A DNA stretch of 64,000 nt from positions 226,001 to 290,000 of the forward strand of contig JACVTC010000117.1 of NCBI GenBank assembly GCA_016946835.1, written 5' to 3'. Shown one piece after another: positions 1 to 9,648 of this stretch. The position numbers and the translations under genes are program-made. The stretch's first letter is position 1, and each line of letters begins with the position of its first letter. The DNA comes from Neocallimastix lanati (nom. inval.) (Eukaryota; Neocallimastigomycota; Neocallimastigomycetes; Neocallimastigales; Neocallimastigaceae). Below the pieces are notes generated by a model that was not told where the DNA came from, ran no database searches, and saw nothing but the letters and a program-made list of their open reading frames with translations.

Positions 1-880
1 GCTAAAAATATAAAAGAGTCAATTTTTTCTTTCGAATATATTTTATTTAAATTAAACAATTATATTTATAATAATATAATTATTAATTATAAATAGAAAT
101 TAAAAAATTAAATTTAAATCAAAGTTAATAATATAATTCAAAATGAAATTCCAAACCGCTTTAGTTTTTGCTGTTGCTGCTTCTTTTGCTTTCGCTCAAG
201 TTTCTGATGTTGAAGATGATGTTAGTAATGATTTAACTGATAAGAGTAACGAATCTGATGTTGAAGAAACTCCAAAAATTATTAAAGTTTCAAAATCTTC
301 AACAATACCAAAAAGTAGTGATGACGATAATGAGACCGAAGATACTCCAGATAATGAATTAGACACTGAATTAGATACTCCAGCTGATGATGACAAAACT
401 GATGATGACAAAACTGAAACAGAAATTGACACTCCAGCTGATGATGACAAAACTAAGAATGATGAAACTGAAGATGAAACTAAGAATGATGAAACACCAG
501 CTGATGATACAGCTGATGCTGAAAATTCTGATGATTATGGAGATGATAATAATAAACTTGAAGATTCAACAGATGGTGCAGAAGATTCAGATGATTACCA
601 AGATGAAGGTAATTCAGTTGATGATTTAGATGCACCATCAGCAGCAGCTGAAGAATCAGAAGAAGAAGAAGATAATAGTAACACAATTGTTGCTGGAGCA
701 GCCGCCGGAGCAGCAGCAGCAGCTGCAGGTATTTTTGTTTGGATCAAAAGATCTAAGCAAGATAACATAGAAGATGTTCGTTCTCAATTTAACATGGCTT
801 AAATAATTTAAGAATACTAAAATTTATAGATATTTTCATTTTGATTTATATTATTAATTATTATGAAAAAAAAAATACAT
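1..880 (+). repeat. First unit of tandem duplication (acidic protein gene)
   Basis: This stretch, which holds the 5' flank, the coding region and about 80 bases of 3' flank of the first acidic-protein gene, is matched almost base for base by 2138-2985. The match starts with the first base of the window, so the true left boundary lies outside. Identity covers the promoter-proximal region and fades shortly after the stop codon. Confidence 0.85.
143..802 (+). CDS. Acidic secreted, C-terminally membrane-anchored protein, copy 1
   Basis: A 219-residue single-exon gene of unknown function. Residues 1-18 form a typical signal peptide (MKFQTALVF, cleavage likely after AFA). Residues 19-175 are extremely acidic and low complexity, with repeated DDDKTDDDKT-like and TPADD segments. 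Near residues 180-200 an Ala/Gly-rich hydrophobic stretch ending in IFVWIK looks like a single membrane helix, followed by a basic short tail (KRSKQDN) that would sit in the cytoplasm. This suggests a type I membrane or wall-anchored protein with an acidic ectodomain. The start is the first ATG in a long open frame, preceded by an A-rich leader (ttcaaaATG). Compared with copy 2 it has five extra residues in the acidic region (around residues 108-117). No catalytic motif is visible. The gene is probably real because the frame is kept in both copies with mostly silent differences. Confidence 0.8.
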   Translation: MKFQTALVFAVAASFAFAQVSDVEDDVSNDLTDKSNESDVEETPKIIKVSKSSTIPKSSDDDNETEDTPDNELDTELDTPADDDKTDDDKTETEIDTPADDDKTKNDETEDETKNDETPADDTADAENSDDYGDDNNKLEDSTDGAEDSDDYQDEGNSVDDLDAPSAAAEESEEEEDNSNTIVAGAAAGAAAAAAGIFVWIKRSKQDNIEDVRSQFNMA

Positions 881-2137
881 AATAGAAAAGATTAAACCTA
901 AAAATAATATAAAAAAAATTAAGTATTAATTTAAGGTAATAAATAAAATAATAATAAAAAATGATAACATTAATGTAAGATTTTAAATAAAATAATAATT
1001 AAAAAGTTATAGAATTAATTTAATATTTTAAATAAACTAATAATAAAAAATGATTGAGATATTTAATAAGAAGCCATCTTTATATTATTTAATATATTTG
1101 TGTAATAATATATTGTATATTCTTTTTATTTATAATTAAAAATGTTTATTTTATAATTATTAAATTAGATAAAATTTTTTTTTAGATGAAATTAATTGGA
1201 AAAATTTATGAATATAATTTTTATTATAATAAAAATAATATTTAATTTTAATATTATAAATTATTGGAATAGTAATATATTTTACATGACATACAGGGGT
1301 AATTTATTTAATAGTTCAAAAATTATGATATATAATTAAATTTATGACATATCATTAAATTTATGTATTAGAATAAAATAAAATAAGTAAAATAATAAAT
1401 ATATTCATTAATAAAATAAAATAATTAAATAATAATTATAATAATTAATAATAATAAAAAATAATTAATATAATAAATATAATTAGTATTAAAATAAAAT
1501 AATTAATATAATAAATATAATTAGTAAATAATTAAAATAATAATCAAAATAATAATTAATAAAAAATGTGTGTAAAACTGTTACAACTTATAAAAAAAAA
1601 TAATATAAAATATGGTCTAGAAAATATTTATGTTTCTTTATATTTTAATTAAATAAATTAAAAAAAATATTTATTATTATTAAAAGACTTAATGCTAAAT
1701 AAATTAAAAAATTTTTATTATTGTTAAAAGACTTAAATAATAATAAATATTTTTTAATTTATTTAATATTAAGTCTTTTAACAATAATAAAAAATTTTTT
1801 TAATATTATATAAATTTAAAAATATTTATTAGTATTATTTTACTGAAATCTATTATACTATTTTTTAATATATATATATTAATATCTTTAAATATAAATT
1901 ATATAAATCTATATAATATATTTTTTTCACAACTGGTATATATTATTATATATTAAATTTCATAATTTTATTGATAAAATATATTTTATTAATATATTAA
2001 ATCAATAATAAATTTTATTTAAACAATAATATATTTATTAATTTTTAAATTATTTTTAATTTAAAATAATTTTATTATTTGATAATTTTAAAAATTATAT
2101 TTTTTTTATACAAAGTAATTTCTTTTTATATTTAATT
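803..2137. other. AT-rich spacer between the acidic-protein copies
   Basis: No gene is seen. The sequence is very AT-rich with many A/T runs. The only clear structure is the cluster of direct and inverted repeats at 1654-1800, listed separately. Confidence 0.7.
1654..1800. repeat. Clustered direct and inverted repeats (hairpin-forming)
   Basis: Two related direct copies of a motif ending in TTAAAAGACTTAA occur at about 1654-1692 and 1700-1736. The second is also present inverted at 1769-1799 (core TTAAGTCTTTTAACAATAAT), and part of the first is present inverted at about 1737-1766. The segment could fold into a long AT hairpin. It may be a remnant of a small non-autonomous element, but no flanking target duplication could be recognised in this AT-rich context. 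Confidence 0.6.
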
Positions 2138-2985
2138 GCTAAAAAATATAAAAGAGTCAATTTTTTCTTTCGAATATATTTTATTTAAATTAAACAATTA
2201 TATTTATAATAATATAATTATTAATTATATATAGAAATTAAAAATTTAAATTTAAATAAAAGTTAATAATATAATTCAAAATGAAATTCCAAACTGCTTT
2301 AGTTTTTGCTGTTGCTGCTTCTTTTGCTTTCGCTCAAGTTTCTGATGTTGAAGATGATGTTAGTAATGATTTAACTGATAAGAGTAACGAATCTGATGTT
2401 GAAGAAACTCCAAAAATTATTAAAGTTTCAAAATCTTCAACAATTCCAAAAAGTAGTGATGATGATAATGAGACCGAAGATACTCCAGATAATGAATTAG
2501 ATACTGAATTAGATACTCCAGCTGATGATGACAAAACTGATGATGACAAAACTGAAACAGAAATTGACACTCCAGCTGATGATGACAAAACTAAGAATGA
2601 TGAAACTGAAGATGATAAGCCAGCTGATGATACAGCTGATGCTGAAAATTCTGATGATTATGGAGATGATAATAATAAACTTGAAGATTCAACAGATGGT
2701 GCAGAAGATTCAGATGATTACCAAGATGAAGGTAATTCAGTTGATGATTTAGATGCACCATCTGCAGCAGCTGAAGAATCGGAAGAAGAAGAAGATAATA
2801 GTAACACAATTGTTGCTGGAGCAGCCGCCGGAGCAGCAGCAGCAGCTGCAGGTATTTTCGTCTGGATCAAAAGATCTAAGCAAGATAACATAGAAGATGT
2901 TCGTTCTCAATTTAACATGGCATAAATAATTTAAAAATACTAAAATTTATAGATACTTTCATTTTGATTTATATTATTAATAAAA
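2138..2985 (+). repeat. Second unit of tandem duplication (acidic protein gene)
   Basis: Direct copy of 1-880, starting at GCTAAAAAATATAAAAGAG and extending past the stop codon to about 2985. The spacing of the two ATGs is 2138 bases. Confidence 0.85.
2281..2925 (+). CDS. Acidic secreted, C-terminally membrane-anchored protein, copy 2
   Basis: A 214-residue paralogue of the protein at 143-802. It has the same signal peptide, acidic Asp/Glu/Thr-rich ectodomain, Ala/Gly-rich membrane segment and basic tail. It differs by a five-residue deletion within the acidic repeats (TEDDKPADD against the longer TEDETKNDETPADD); elsewhere nearly all base changes are silent. Preservation of the frame with silent differences argues that both copies make protein. 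The upstream 140 bases match copy 1, so the two promoters are probably equivalent. The function is unknown; a wall or surface role is inferred only from the signal peptide and anchor. Confidence 0.8.
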   Translation: MKFQTALVFAVAASFAFAQVSDVEDDVSNDLTDKSNESDVEETPKIIKVSKSSTIPKSSDDDNETEDTPDNELDTELDTPADDDKTDDDKTETEIDTPADDDKTKNDETEDDKPADDTADAENSDDYGDDNNKLEDSTDGAEDSDDYQDEGNSVDDLDAPSAAAEESEEEEDNSNTIVAGAAAGAAAAAAGIFVWIKRSKQDNIEDVRSQFNMA

Positions 2986-4170
2986 AAAAATAAAGTAATA
3001 AAAAGTTTATAATAATTGAAAAGATATGAAATTGATTAATATAATAAAGATAATAAAAAAAGTAAAAGATTTTAAATATAATAATAAAGAATATTTAAAA
3101 AATAAAACAATGAAGAATTTATAATAATTGAAAAAAAATAAAATTGATTAATGTAATATAAAATTGATTAATATAATAATGATAAAAAAATATATAGAAA
3201 AGTAAGATTTTAAATATATAATAATAAAAAATATATAAAATTTTAAATAAATAAAAGAAATATTTTTTATAATATATAAATTTAGTACCATATTTTAATT
3301 ATAATTTATATTTATTATTATATTCATTAATTAAAATATTTATTTTCTTTCAGTAAAATAAAATAATTATTTTACTGAAAGAAATTTAATATTCAATAAA
3401 TTTTATCAATAACTGAAGTTATTGAAGTTGACAAGTATTTAAATAGATAAAGTTAGAAAGGTTAAAAATTATTTAAAGTTTTAAATAGGTGATAGGATAT
3501 ACATCTGATGATAAAGCATAAACAGAATAACATTTATAAATTTTATGTATATAGATTATAAATATTATTTTAAGAATTCATAATATATAAATTGTAATAA
3601 AGCATTATACATGAAATACATTGAGCATATATATAATATTATCTAAAAGAATGATATAATTAAGTTAATTTATTAAAATAATAAGAATAAAATAAAGTCA
3701 TTAAAAAGTAAAAATAACAAAAATGATAAAAATTATTCTTTAAAATTACTTCTAAAATATATATATATATATCCATAAAAATATAAAATACGAAATTGAT
3801 TTGAAAAGAAAAAAAAAGATAATATTTTACATATTTTGGTTTTTTTAATTAAATTAGAAATGAAAATATTAATATGATTTATAATTATTTTTATAGAATC
3901 TCTTATTATTATTATTATTATAATTTAAAACATACAAGTTTATATAATTCAAATAATTTTTATAATATAACACTCTATTTATTCTTCTTAAATATATTAT
4001 CACTATATATATAGAAAAAAAGAGAATTTTACTTTTTAATATTAATATTTACATTATAAGAATAAAATTTATTCTCCTTGGCGCTATATTGAAAAAAGAG
4101 AAATTTTTTTTTTTAATATTAACAATTCTATTATAACCATAAATTTTAAAGATAGAATAATTATATATAA
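2986..4170. other. AT-rich spacer
   Basis: No coding region is recognised. It contains a short perfect inverted repeat (3344-3384) and otherwise A/T runs with stops in all frames. Confidence 0.6.
3344..3384. repeat. 17-bp perfect inverted repeat
   Basis: The left arm TTTCTTTCAGTAAAATA (3344-3360) is the exact reverse complement of 3368-3384, with a 7-base spacer. It can form a hairpin. It may be a small palindromic element; there is no adjacent gene that it would clearly terminate. Confidence 0.7.
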
Positions 4171-4171
4171 A

Positions 4172-5330
4172 TATGAAACTTAGTTTTATATATAATAATG
4201 ATACTTCAAAATGTAATCTTAATAGCTAAAATACTATTAATACTAATTAACAAAAAGGATATATCAATAATCAAAATTCAAAAGGATATAATAATAATCA
4301 AAATTCAAAAGGATATAATAATAATCAAAATTCAAAAGGATATAATAATAATCAAAATTCTAGAGAGAATAAGTATGATAATGATCCTCCATATAGTAAT
4401 TTAGATAAAAAAATATTATAAAAGATGAAATGATTAATGATATTGATAATGAAAATACAATCACAGTTAATAAAAATATTTATTATACCTAAAGTAATAA
4501 AAAAGGAAAAAACTTTTCTGAACCTTCTTATAATAGTCAGTCAATTAAAAAGAACAAATAAAAAAAAATAAAAAAAAAATAAAAATTCTCGAAATTAAAA
4601 AGAAATTCGTCAGATAGTAAAAAATAATAATAAAGAAAGTGATTTTCATGAGGATAATGAAGATTATCAAGATAAAATTTTGAAAAATAATTTAATTAAT
4701 AACAATTATAAATATAACAACGAAAACCAAATGAAAAACAACTTTTATAAAATCAAAATAATATCTTGAAAATAATACATAAAAAAAAAATGGTAAATTC
4801 AAGATTTAAGAAGGAATACTCATTTAAAGAAGTTTATGAAAAATATAAAAATAAAAATATAAATGAAAAATTATAAAATCATTTATAAAAATAGGTTATT
4901 TTAATTGTAAACTGTATTGATAAAAATAGAAATACTCCTTTAGTTAATGTTATGGAAAATATTTCTCTTCTTCTAATTGAAAATAAAAAATAAAATATGC
5001 CTATCCAAATTTTTTAATTCAAAAAAAAAAAAAAATTCAAATATTAAAAACAATAAATTTAATTTTCAAACTAATTATCAAGAATAATAATAAAATATTT
5101 AAATTTCTTATTGAAAATAGCTTTAATCCTAATATTTATGATAAAAAAAAATACTTTTCTTGATAAAGTTTTTTAATTTAATAATTTTGAAATATTTTCA
5201 TAAGTTAGTAATTTAAAAGAAATCATTAAAAATGAAAAATTAGATATAATGAAAATTCGTGTTATAAAAAAAAAAAAAAAAAAATCTAAGATTATTTCTG
5301 AAAATGACTTGTGGTAATTTAATATTAATT
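4172..5330 (+). pseudogene. Decayed protein gene with Asn-rich repeats and ankyrin-like pieces
   Basis: No intact frame exists, but protein-like segments follow one another on the plus strand. From the ATG near 4172 a frame runs through a 27-base repeat (about 4256-4357) encoding KGYNNNQNS units and on to a segment reading ENKYDNDPPYSNLDKK. Later segments in shifted frames read ESDFHEDNEDYQDK (near 4640). Near 4910-4990 a frame reads CIDKNRNTPLVNVMEN followed by ISLLLIENK, and near 5090-5150 another reads FKFLIENSFNPNIYDK. The last two resemble ankyrin repeats (a TPL turn, then a LLIEN helix). Many TAA codons and homopolymer frameshifts interrupt it. An ankyrin-repeat gene relic is likely but not certain. 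Confidence 0.45.
4256..4357 (+). repeat. 27-bp tandem repeat within the gene relic
   Basis: About four near-identical copies of a 27-base unit (core GGATATAATAATAATCAAAA) occur in a row. In one frame they encode KGYNNNQNS. The first copy differs slightly (ATATCAATAATC). Confidence 0.75.
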
Positions 5331-6717
5331 TATTTTAAATTAAAAAAGAATAAATAAATAATATATAAATAATAAATAATTTAAATATTAATGATAAATA
5401 ATTTTAATAAATATTTTAGCATTTAAACATTAAAAAATAATTTTATAAACACTTTATAAAAAATAACGAATAATGAAAATTTTCAAATATATAAAATAAC
5501 GAATAATAAAATACTAATCTATATTTCAAATATATAAACAATTTTGTACAATAGCATTTTATTAATATTTCTATATATAAATGATAATTATTAAATTTAT
5601 AATATTTTTAAAAACTCATTCTTTGATTCCTTTTGATTTTAAATGATATAAAATTACTATTCAAATAATTAAATATTTTTATATGGTCAATTATCTTTTT
5701 TAATTTATAATTTTTGTATATTTTCAATAAATATTTATTATTTAGTATTTTTGATATACCAAATATATAAAGCGTTATGAAATTATTTTATATAATAACT
5801 AAAATATTTAAAATCTTAATGAATATTAACACATATATATATTTTTTTTATTTATTAATATTAATATTATAATTTTTTAATTATTATTATTATTATTATT
5901 ATTAAAAATTTTTTTATTGTATAACGTAACATTATATGGAATGTGCTTTATTTCGGAAAAGTGCATTTCAAAAAATGTGGCATTTAAAATTTTTAATACA
6001 TAAATAAATAATATAACACTATATTATATCTTATAATATATGTTTTATTAATTAAAAAGAATACTTTTGTAGCATTGCTTTTAAATTGAAAAAAAAAGGT
6101 ATTATTAAAGAGTATAATTGAAATTGATGAATTTCATTAATAACTAGATATATAAAATAACAAAAAAAAAAAAAAAATTTTTTTTAATATATATTATGAT
6201 ACAGCATTGATCTGTATTTAGCAAAAATATGTAAAATTTAATAATCATTTGTTCAATAATAAAATAAAGATATTTTATATAATTTATATTAAAATAATAA
6301 AAGAAAAAAAAAAAAAAAAGTAAATAAAAATATGTTTCTGAATTTTAATTATTATAAAAATTAAAATAAATATAATAAAATAAAATACAGAAAATAAATA
6401 AATAAATAAAAAATTAATATCTGTTAATTAAATTTTTATTATTAAAAAAATTTTTTTTTGTATAATTAATAAATCTTATTTAATAAAGAAATTAAAAAAA
6501 AAAAAAAAAAAATTGTTGAAAAATTGAAATTTTAAAATTAAAAAATTTTTTTTTAATTTTCTTTAAAGGTTTCAAATCTTTTTTTTTTTTTTTTTAAATT
6601 AAATTTTGGCTGAAAAAAGAATTTTTAAATTTTTTTTTGAATTTTAAAAGTTTTATTATTATTATTATTAATTAATATTTTCTATTATTATTATTATTAT
6701 TATTAATTAATATTTTC

Positions 6718-6750
<33 letters not shown>

Positions 6751-8402
6751 GAATTCTATTTTACAGAAATTTTTTTAAAAACAATATTTTTTTTTAAAAA
6801 AAAATAATATTAAAGAAAAAAGAATAAAAATTAGTGGTTGATTGTTATATACATATTTATTATTATTTTTTTAAAAATATTATTTATAAAAATTAGTTAT
6901 AAAAAAAAATTTAATTAATAATATATAAATTTTTTTTTTATTTTTAAATAACTGTATTATTATAAATACAGAAAATAAATATTAAAGTTTTATTTCTTTA
7001 AAATTTTATTTTAATAATACTTTTTTTTTTTTAAAAAAAATTTTTTTTATTCGGTTTAATAATCAAATCATGTTCATATTTGCTTTTTTCTTATTAAATA
7101 GAATGATTTATAACCATAAATTATTTCATTTTTTATTAAAAAAAAATATTATTTTTTTTCTTTCTATTATATTTTAATTTTTTCAATGTTTTTTTGTTTT
7201 TGTTTTTTTTGTTTTTTTTTTGTTTTTTTGTTTGTTTTTTTTTTCAATGTTTTTTTTTTGTTTTTTGTTTTGATTTTTAACATTATTAATTTAGTTTTAC
7301 AATAAATTAAATTTGAATATTTAATTATTTCAATGTTACACAAATAATTGGTCTCCATAATTATTTATTTAAGAAAAAAAAAAATTTTTTTTTAAAATTA
7401 ATAAAACTATTAATATTATTTAACTTGTTAAAATTTTAAAAATTATTTTTTGTACTTAGTAGCTAAATATTACATTAAAAGATGCAATATTCCTATGTTG
7501 ATATAATATTGCTTAATGAAATTTAAAATGTATTATCTATATATAAATTATAATATATAATAAATATTAAATATTGTTGCTATAATAGATAATGAAAAAA
7601 AAAAAAAAAAACAATTTTTTTTAATATATTTTGAAATAACATTTGTGATAAAAATATATAAAAACTTTTAATTAATTATTAAAGAAAAGTATTGAAATAT
7701 TAAATATTTTTTTTTTTTTAATTTTATTAATTCCTAAAAACAATATATTATTAGAAATCACAAATATTAAAATATAATTACAATATAAAATACATAAAAA
7801 TAATTATATTATGGAGGTTAAAATTTTTTAATTATCTGTTGTTATTTGATATATATGATAACAATTAATTTTTTACCATCTAAAATATTTATTACTATTA
7901 CTTCTTTAGATATAATTATTATAATTCCTATAAATAAATATAAAACTATAAAATTAAAATTTAATTTCTTTTGGCTAATTTTAAAGAAGTTTTTATTATT
8001 TCAGAATATTTGTTTTTAATATTAGTACATAAAAAAATTCTATAAAATTTAATAATTATTATTTGTTTTATGTATAAATTATAAATTATAAATTATAAAT
8101 TATAAAAATGTATATCAATTCTTTTAATATTTATTTCTTATATTAAAATATTCATTTACAGAAAATAAATTAATATTTTTTAAAAATGTAATAATGTATT
8201 CAAGAATTTATAATTCTTTTGAATTTTCGCATAAAGAATAATTTTTACAAATAAATATATAAAATATTTTTTTTTATTAATAATTGTAAACATTTTAATC
8301 ATCATATATCAATGCATATTTTTAATAAAAAATACAGAAATTTAAAAAATAAATAAAAATCACAATTATACTTCGAAAATGTATTTATAATATACACATT
8401 TA

Positions 8403-8443
<41 letters not shown>

Positions 8444-8930
8444 TATTAATTTCTCTTTATATGAAATAAAAATAAAATAAAATAAAATAAAAAAAAAAAA
8501 AAAAAAAAAAACTATAAACAATTTCTAATAAACTTTATATAATTAATTTTATTTTTTTATAATAATTAAGATTTAATAACATTTTCTGTTTTTCAATAAT
8601 TAATATAAATTTTTATTTTATATTATATTATAAATGAATAATATATCAATGTTATAAAGTGTTTGTTGTTCCATATTAGAACATTTCGAATTTTTTTAAA
8701 TAAAAAGAAAATTTTAAAAATTTTTTAATTTTATATTATTAAAGATTATGATAATTAAAAAAATACAGACTTTTTAATTGTATCAATCATAGCATTAAAT
8801 AATCAACAAAAATAAAACAGGGTTACACTTTTTATAATAGAAATAAAAAAAATTTTCAATAAAAATATTTTTTTAATTAACAAAAAATTGTACAACATTA
8901 AAATTTTTTTTTTTTTAATTACAATTTCTA

Positions 8931-9012
8931 AATTATTTATTTTACAGAAATTTAATTGATCATATTAAAAATAAAATTATATTATGATCAATTAAATTTC
9001 TGTAAAATAAAT

Positions 9013-9016
<4 letters not shown>
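8931..9016. repeat. Perfect 34-bp inverted repeat with 18-bp loop
   Basis: The left arm 8931-8964, containing ATTTTACAGAAATTTAATTG, is the exact reverse complement of 8983-9016. The loop is 18 bases. A perfect 34-base arm is striking even in AT-rich DNA, because the arm contains several G/C bases in register (ACAG, TGATCA). It is bordered on the right by a T tract of about 30 bases. It could be a small palindromic mobile element or a cruciform-forming site. Confidence 0.85.
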
Positions 9017-9049
<33 letters not shown>

Positions 9050-9297
9050 AATGTTAGTTGTTATTATATATGTTTTTAATATTAATTTTGTTTATTTTTT
9101 AATCATTAAATATTTAGAGGATTTTTTTTTTAGAAAATATATAAATAGAACGTTTTTTACTTGCATTTAAAAAATCGCACTTCTTAAATATAAAAACTAT
9201 TCTAATAAATTAAAATTAAAAAAAAAAATAAAAATTATAATATATAATTATTTTATAAATTAATTTTATATTATAATTAAAAAACTAAAAGAAAATC

Positions 9298-9333
<36 letters not shown>

Positions 9334-9442
9334 CGAAAAAATAAAAAATAAAAATAACAATAAAAAATAAAAAATAAAAATAACAATAAAAAATAAAAAA
9401 TAAAAATAATAAATAATAAAAATAAAAATAAAAATTAAATAT

Positions 9443-9487
<45 letters not shown>

Positions 9488-9500
9488 TAAAAATAATACA
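9298..9500. repeat. Degenerate AAAATAAAAAT-type simple repeat
   Basis: An imperfect array of ATA triplets followed by AAAAATAAAAATAACAAT-like units lies about 150 bases upstream of the subtilase start. Long open frames on the minus strand here are artefacts of this composition. Confidence 0.7.
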
Positions 9501-9648
9501 ATAAAAATTAAAAATATAATTTATTTAATAAATCTTATTTAATTATTAAAAAAATTTATATTTATATCGAAATAATTATTTAATTTCATATCTTAATTAT
9601 TTCAATTAATTTAAAAAAAATAATTATTTAATAAAATTTGAATTAAAA

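Larger units (their letters stand above)
5331..9648. other. Long AT-rich non-coding region
   Basis: No gene is recognised. It holds poly-A and poly-T tracts, ATT microsatellites (about 6655-6750 and 8404-8445), AAAAT repeats (about 8466-8490), the 34-bp palindrome at 8931-9016 and a degenerate AAAATAAAAAT array at about 9298-9500 just upstream of the protease gene. A short motif TACAGAAA recurs several times between 6.3 and 9.0 kb. Confidence 0.6.

Noticed and set aside
196-686. Minus-strand and second-frame open stretches overlapping the acidic protein genes (Ser/Val- or Met/Leu-rich)
   Set aside because: They are shadows of the Asp-rich frame; composition is dictated by GAT/GAA repeats on the other frame, and they lack signal or domain features.
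3412-3720. Second candidate for a TAA/TAG-as-Gln frame
   Set aside because: Stops, including TGA, occur at the rate expected for AT-rich DNA and there is no coding texture; it shows that Gln-reading of stops easily makes false proteins here.
7167-7358. Lys-rich 63-codon frame on the minus strand
   Set aside because: It consists of poly-A/T-encoded Lys and Asn runs; no domain or codon texture.
9277-9501. Phe/Tyr/Ile-rich 74-codon frame on the minus strand
   Set aside because: It is produced by the AAAATAAAAAT simple repeat; not protein-like.
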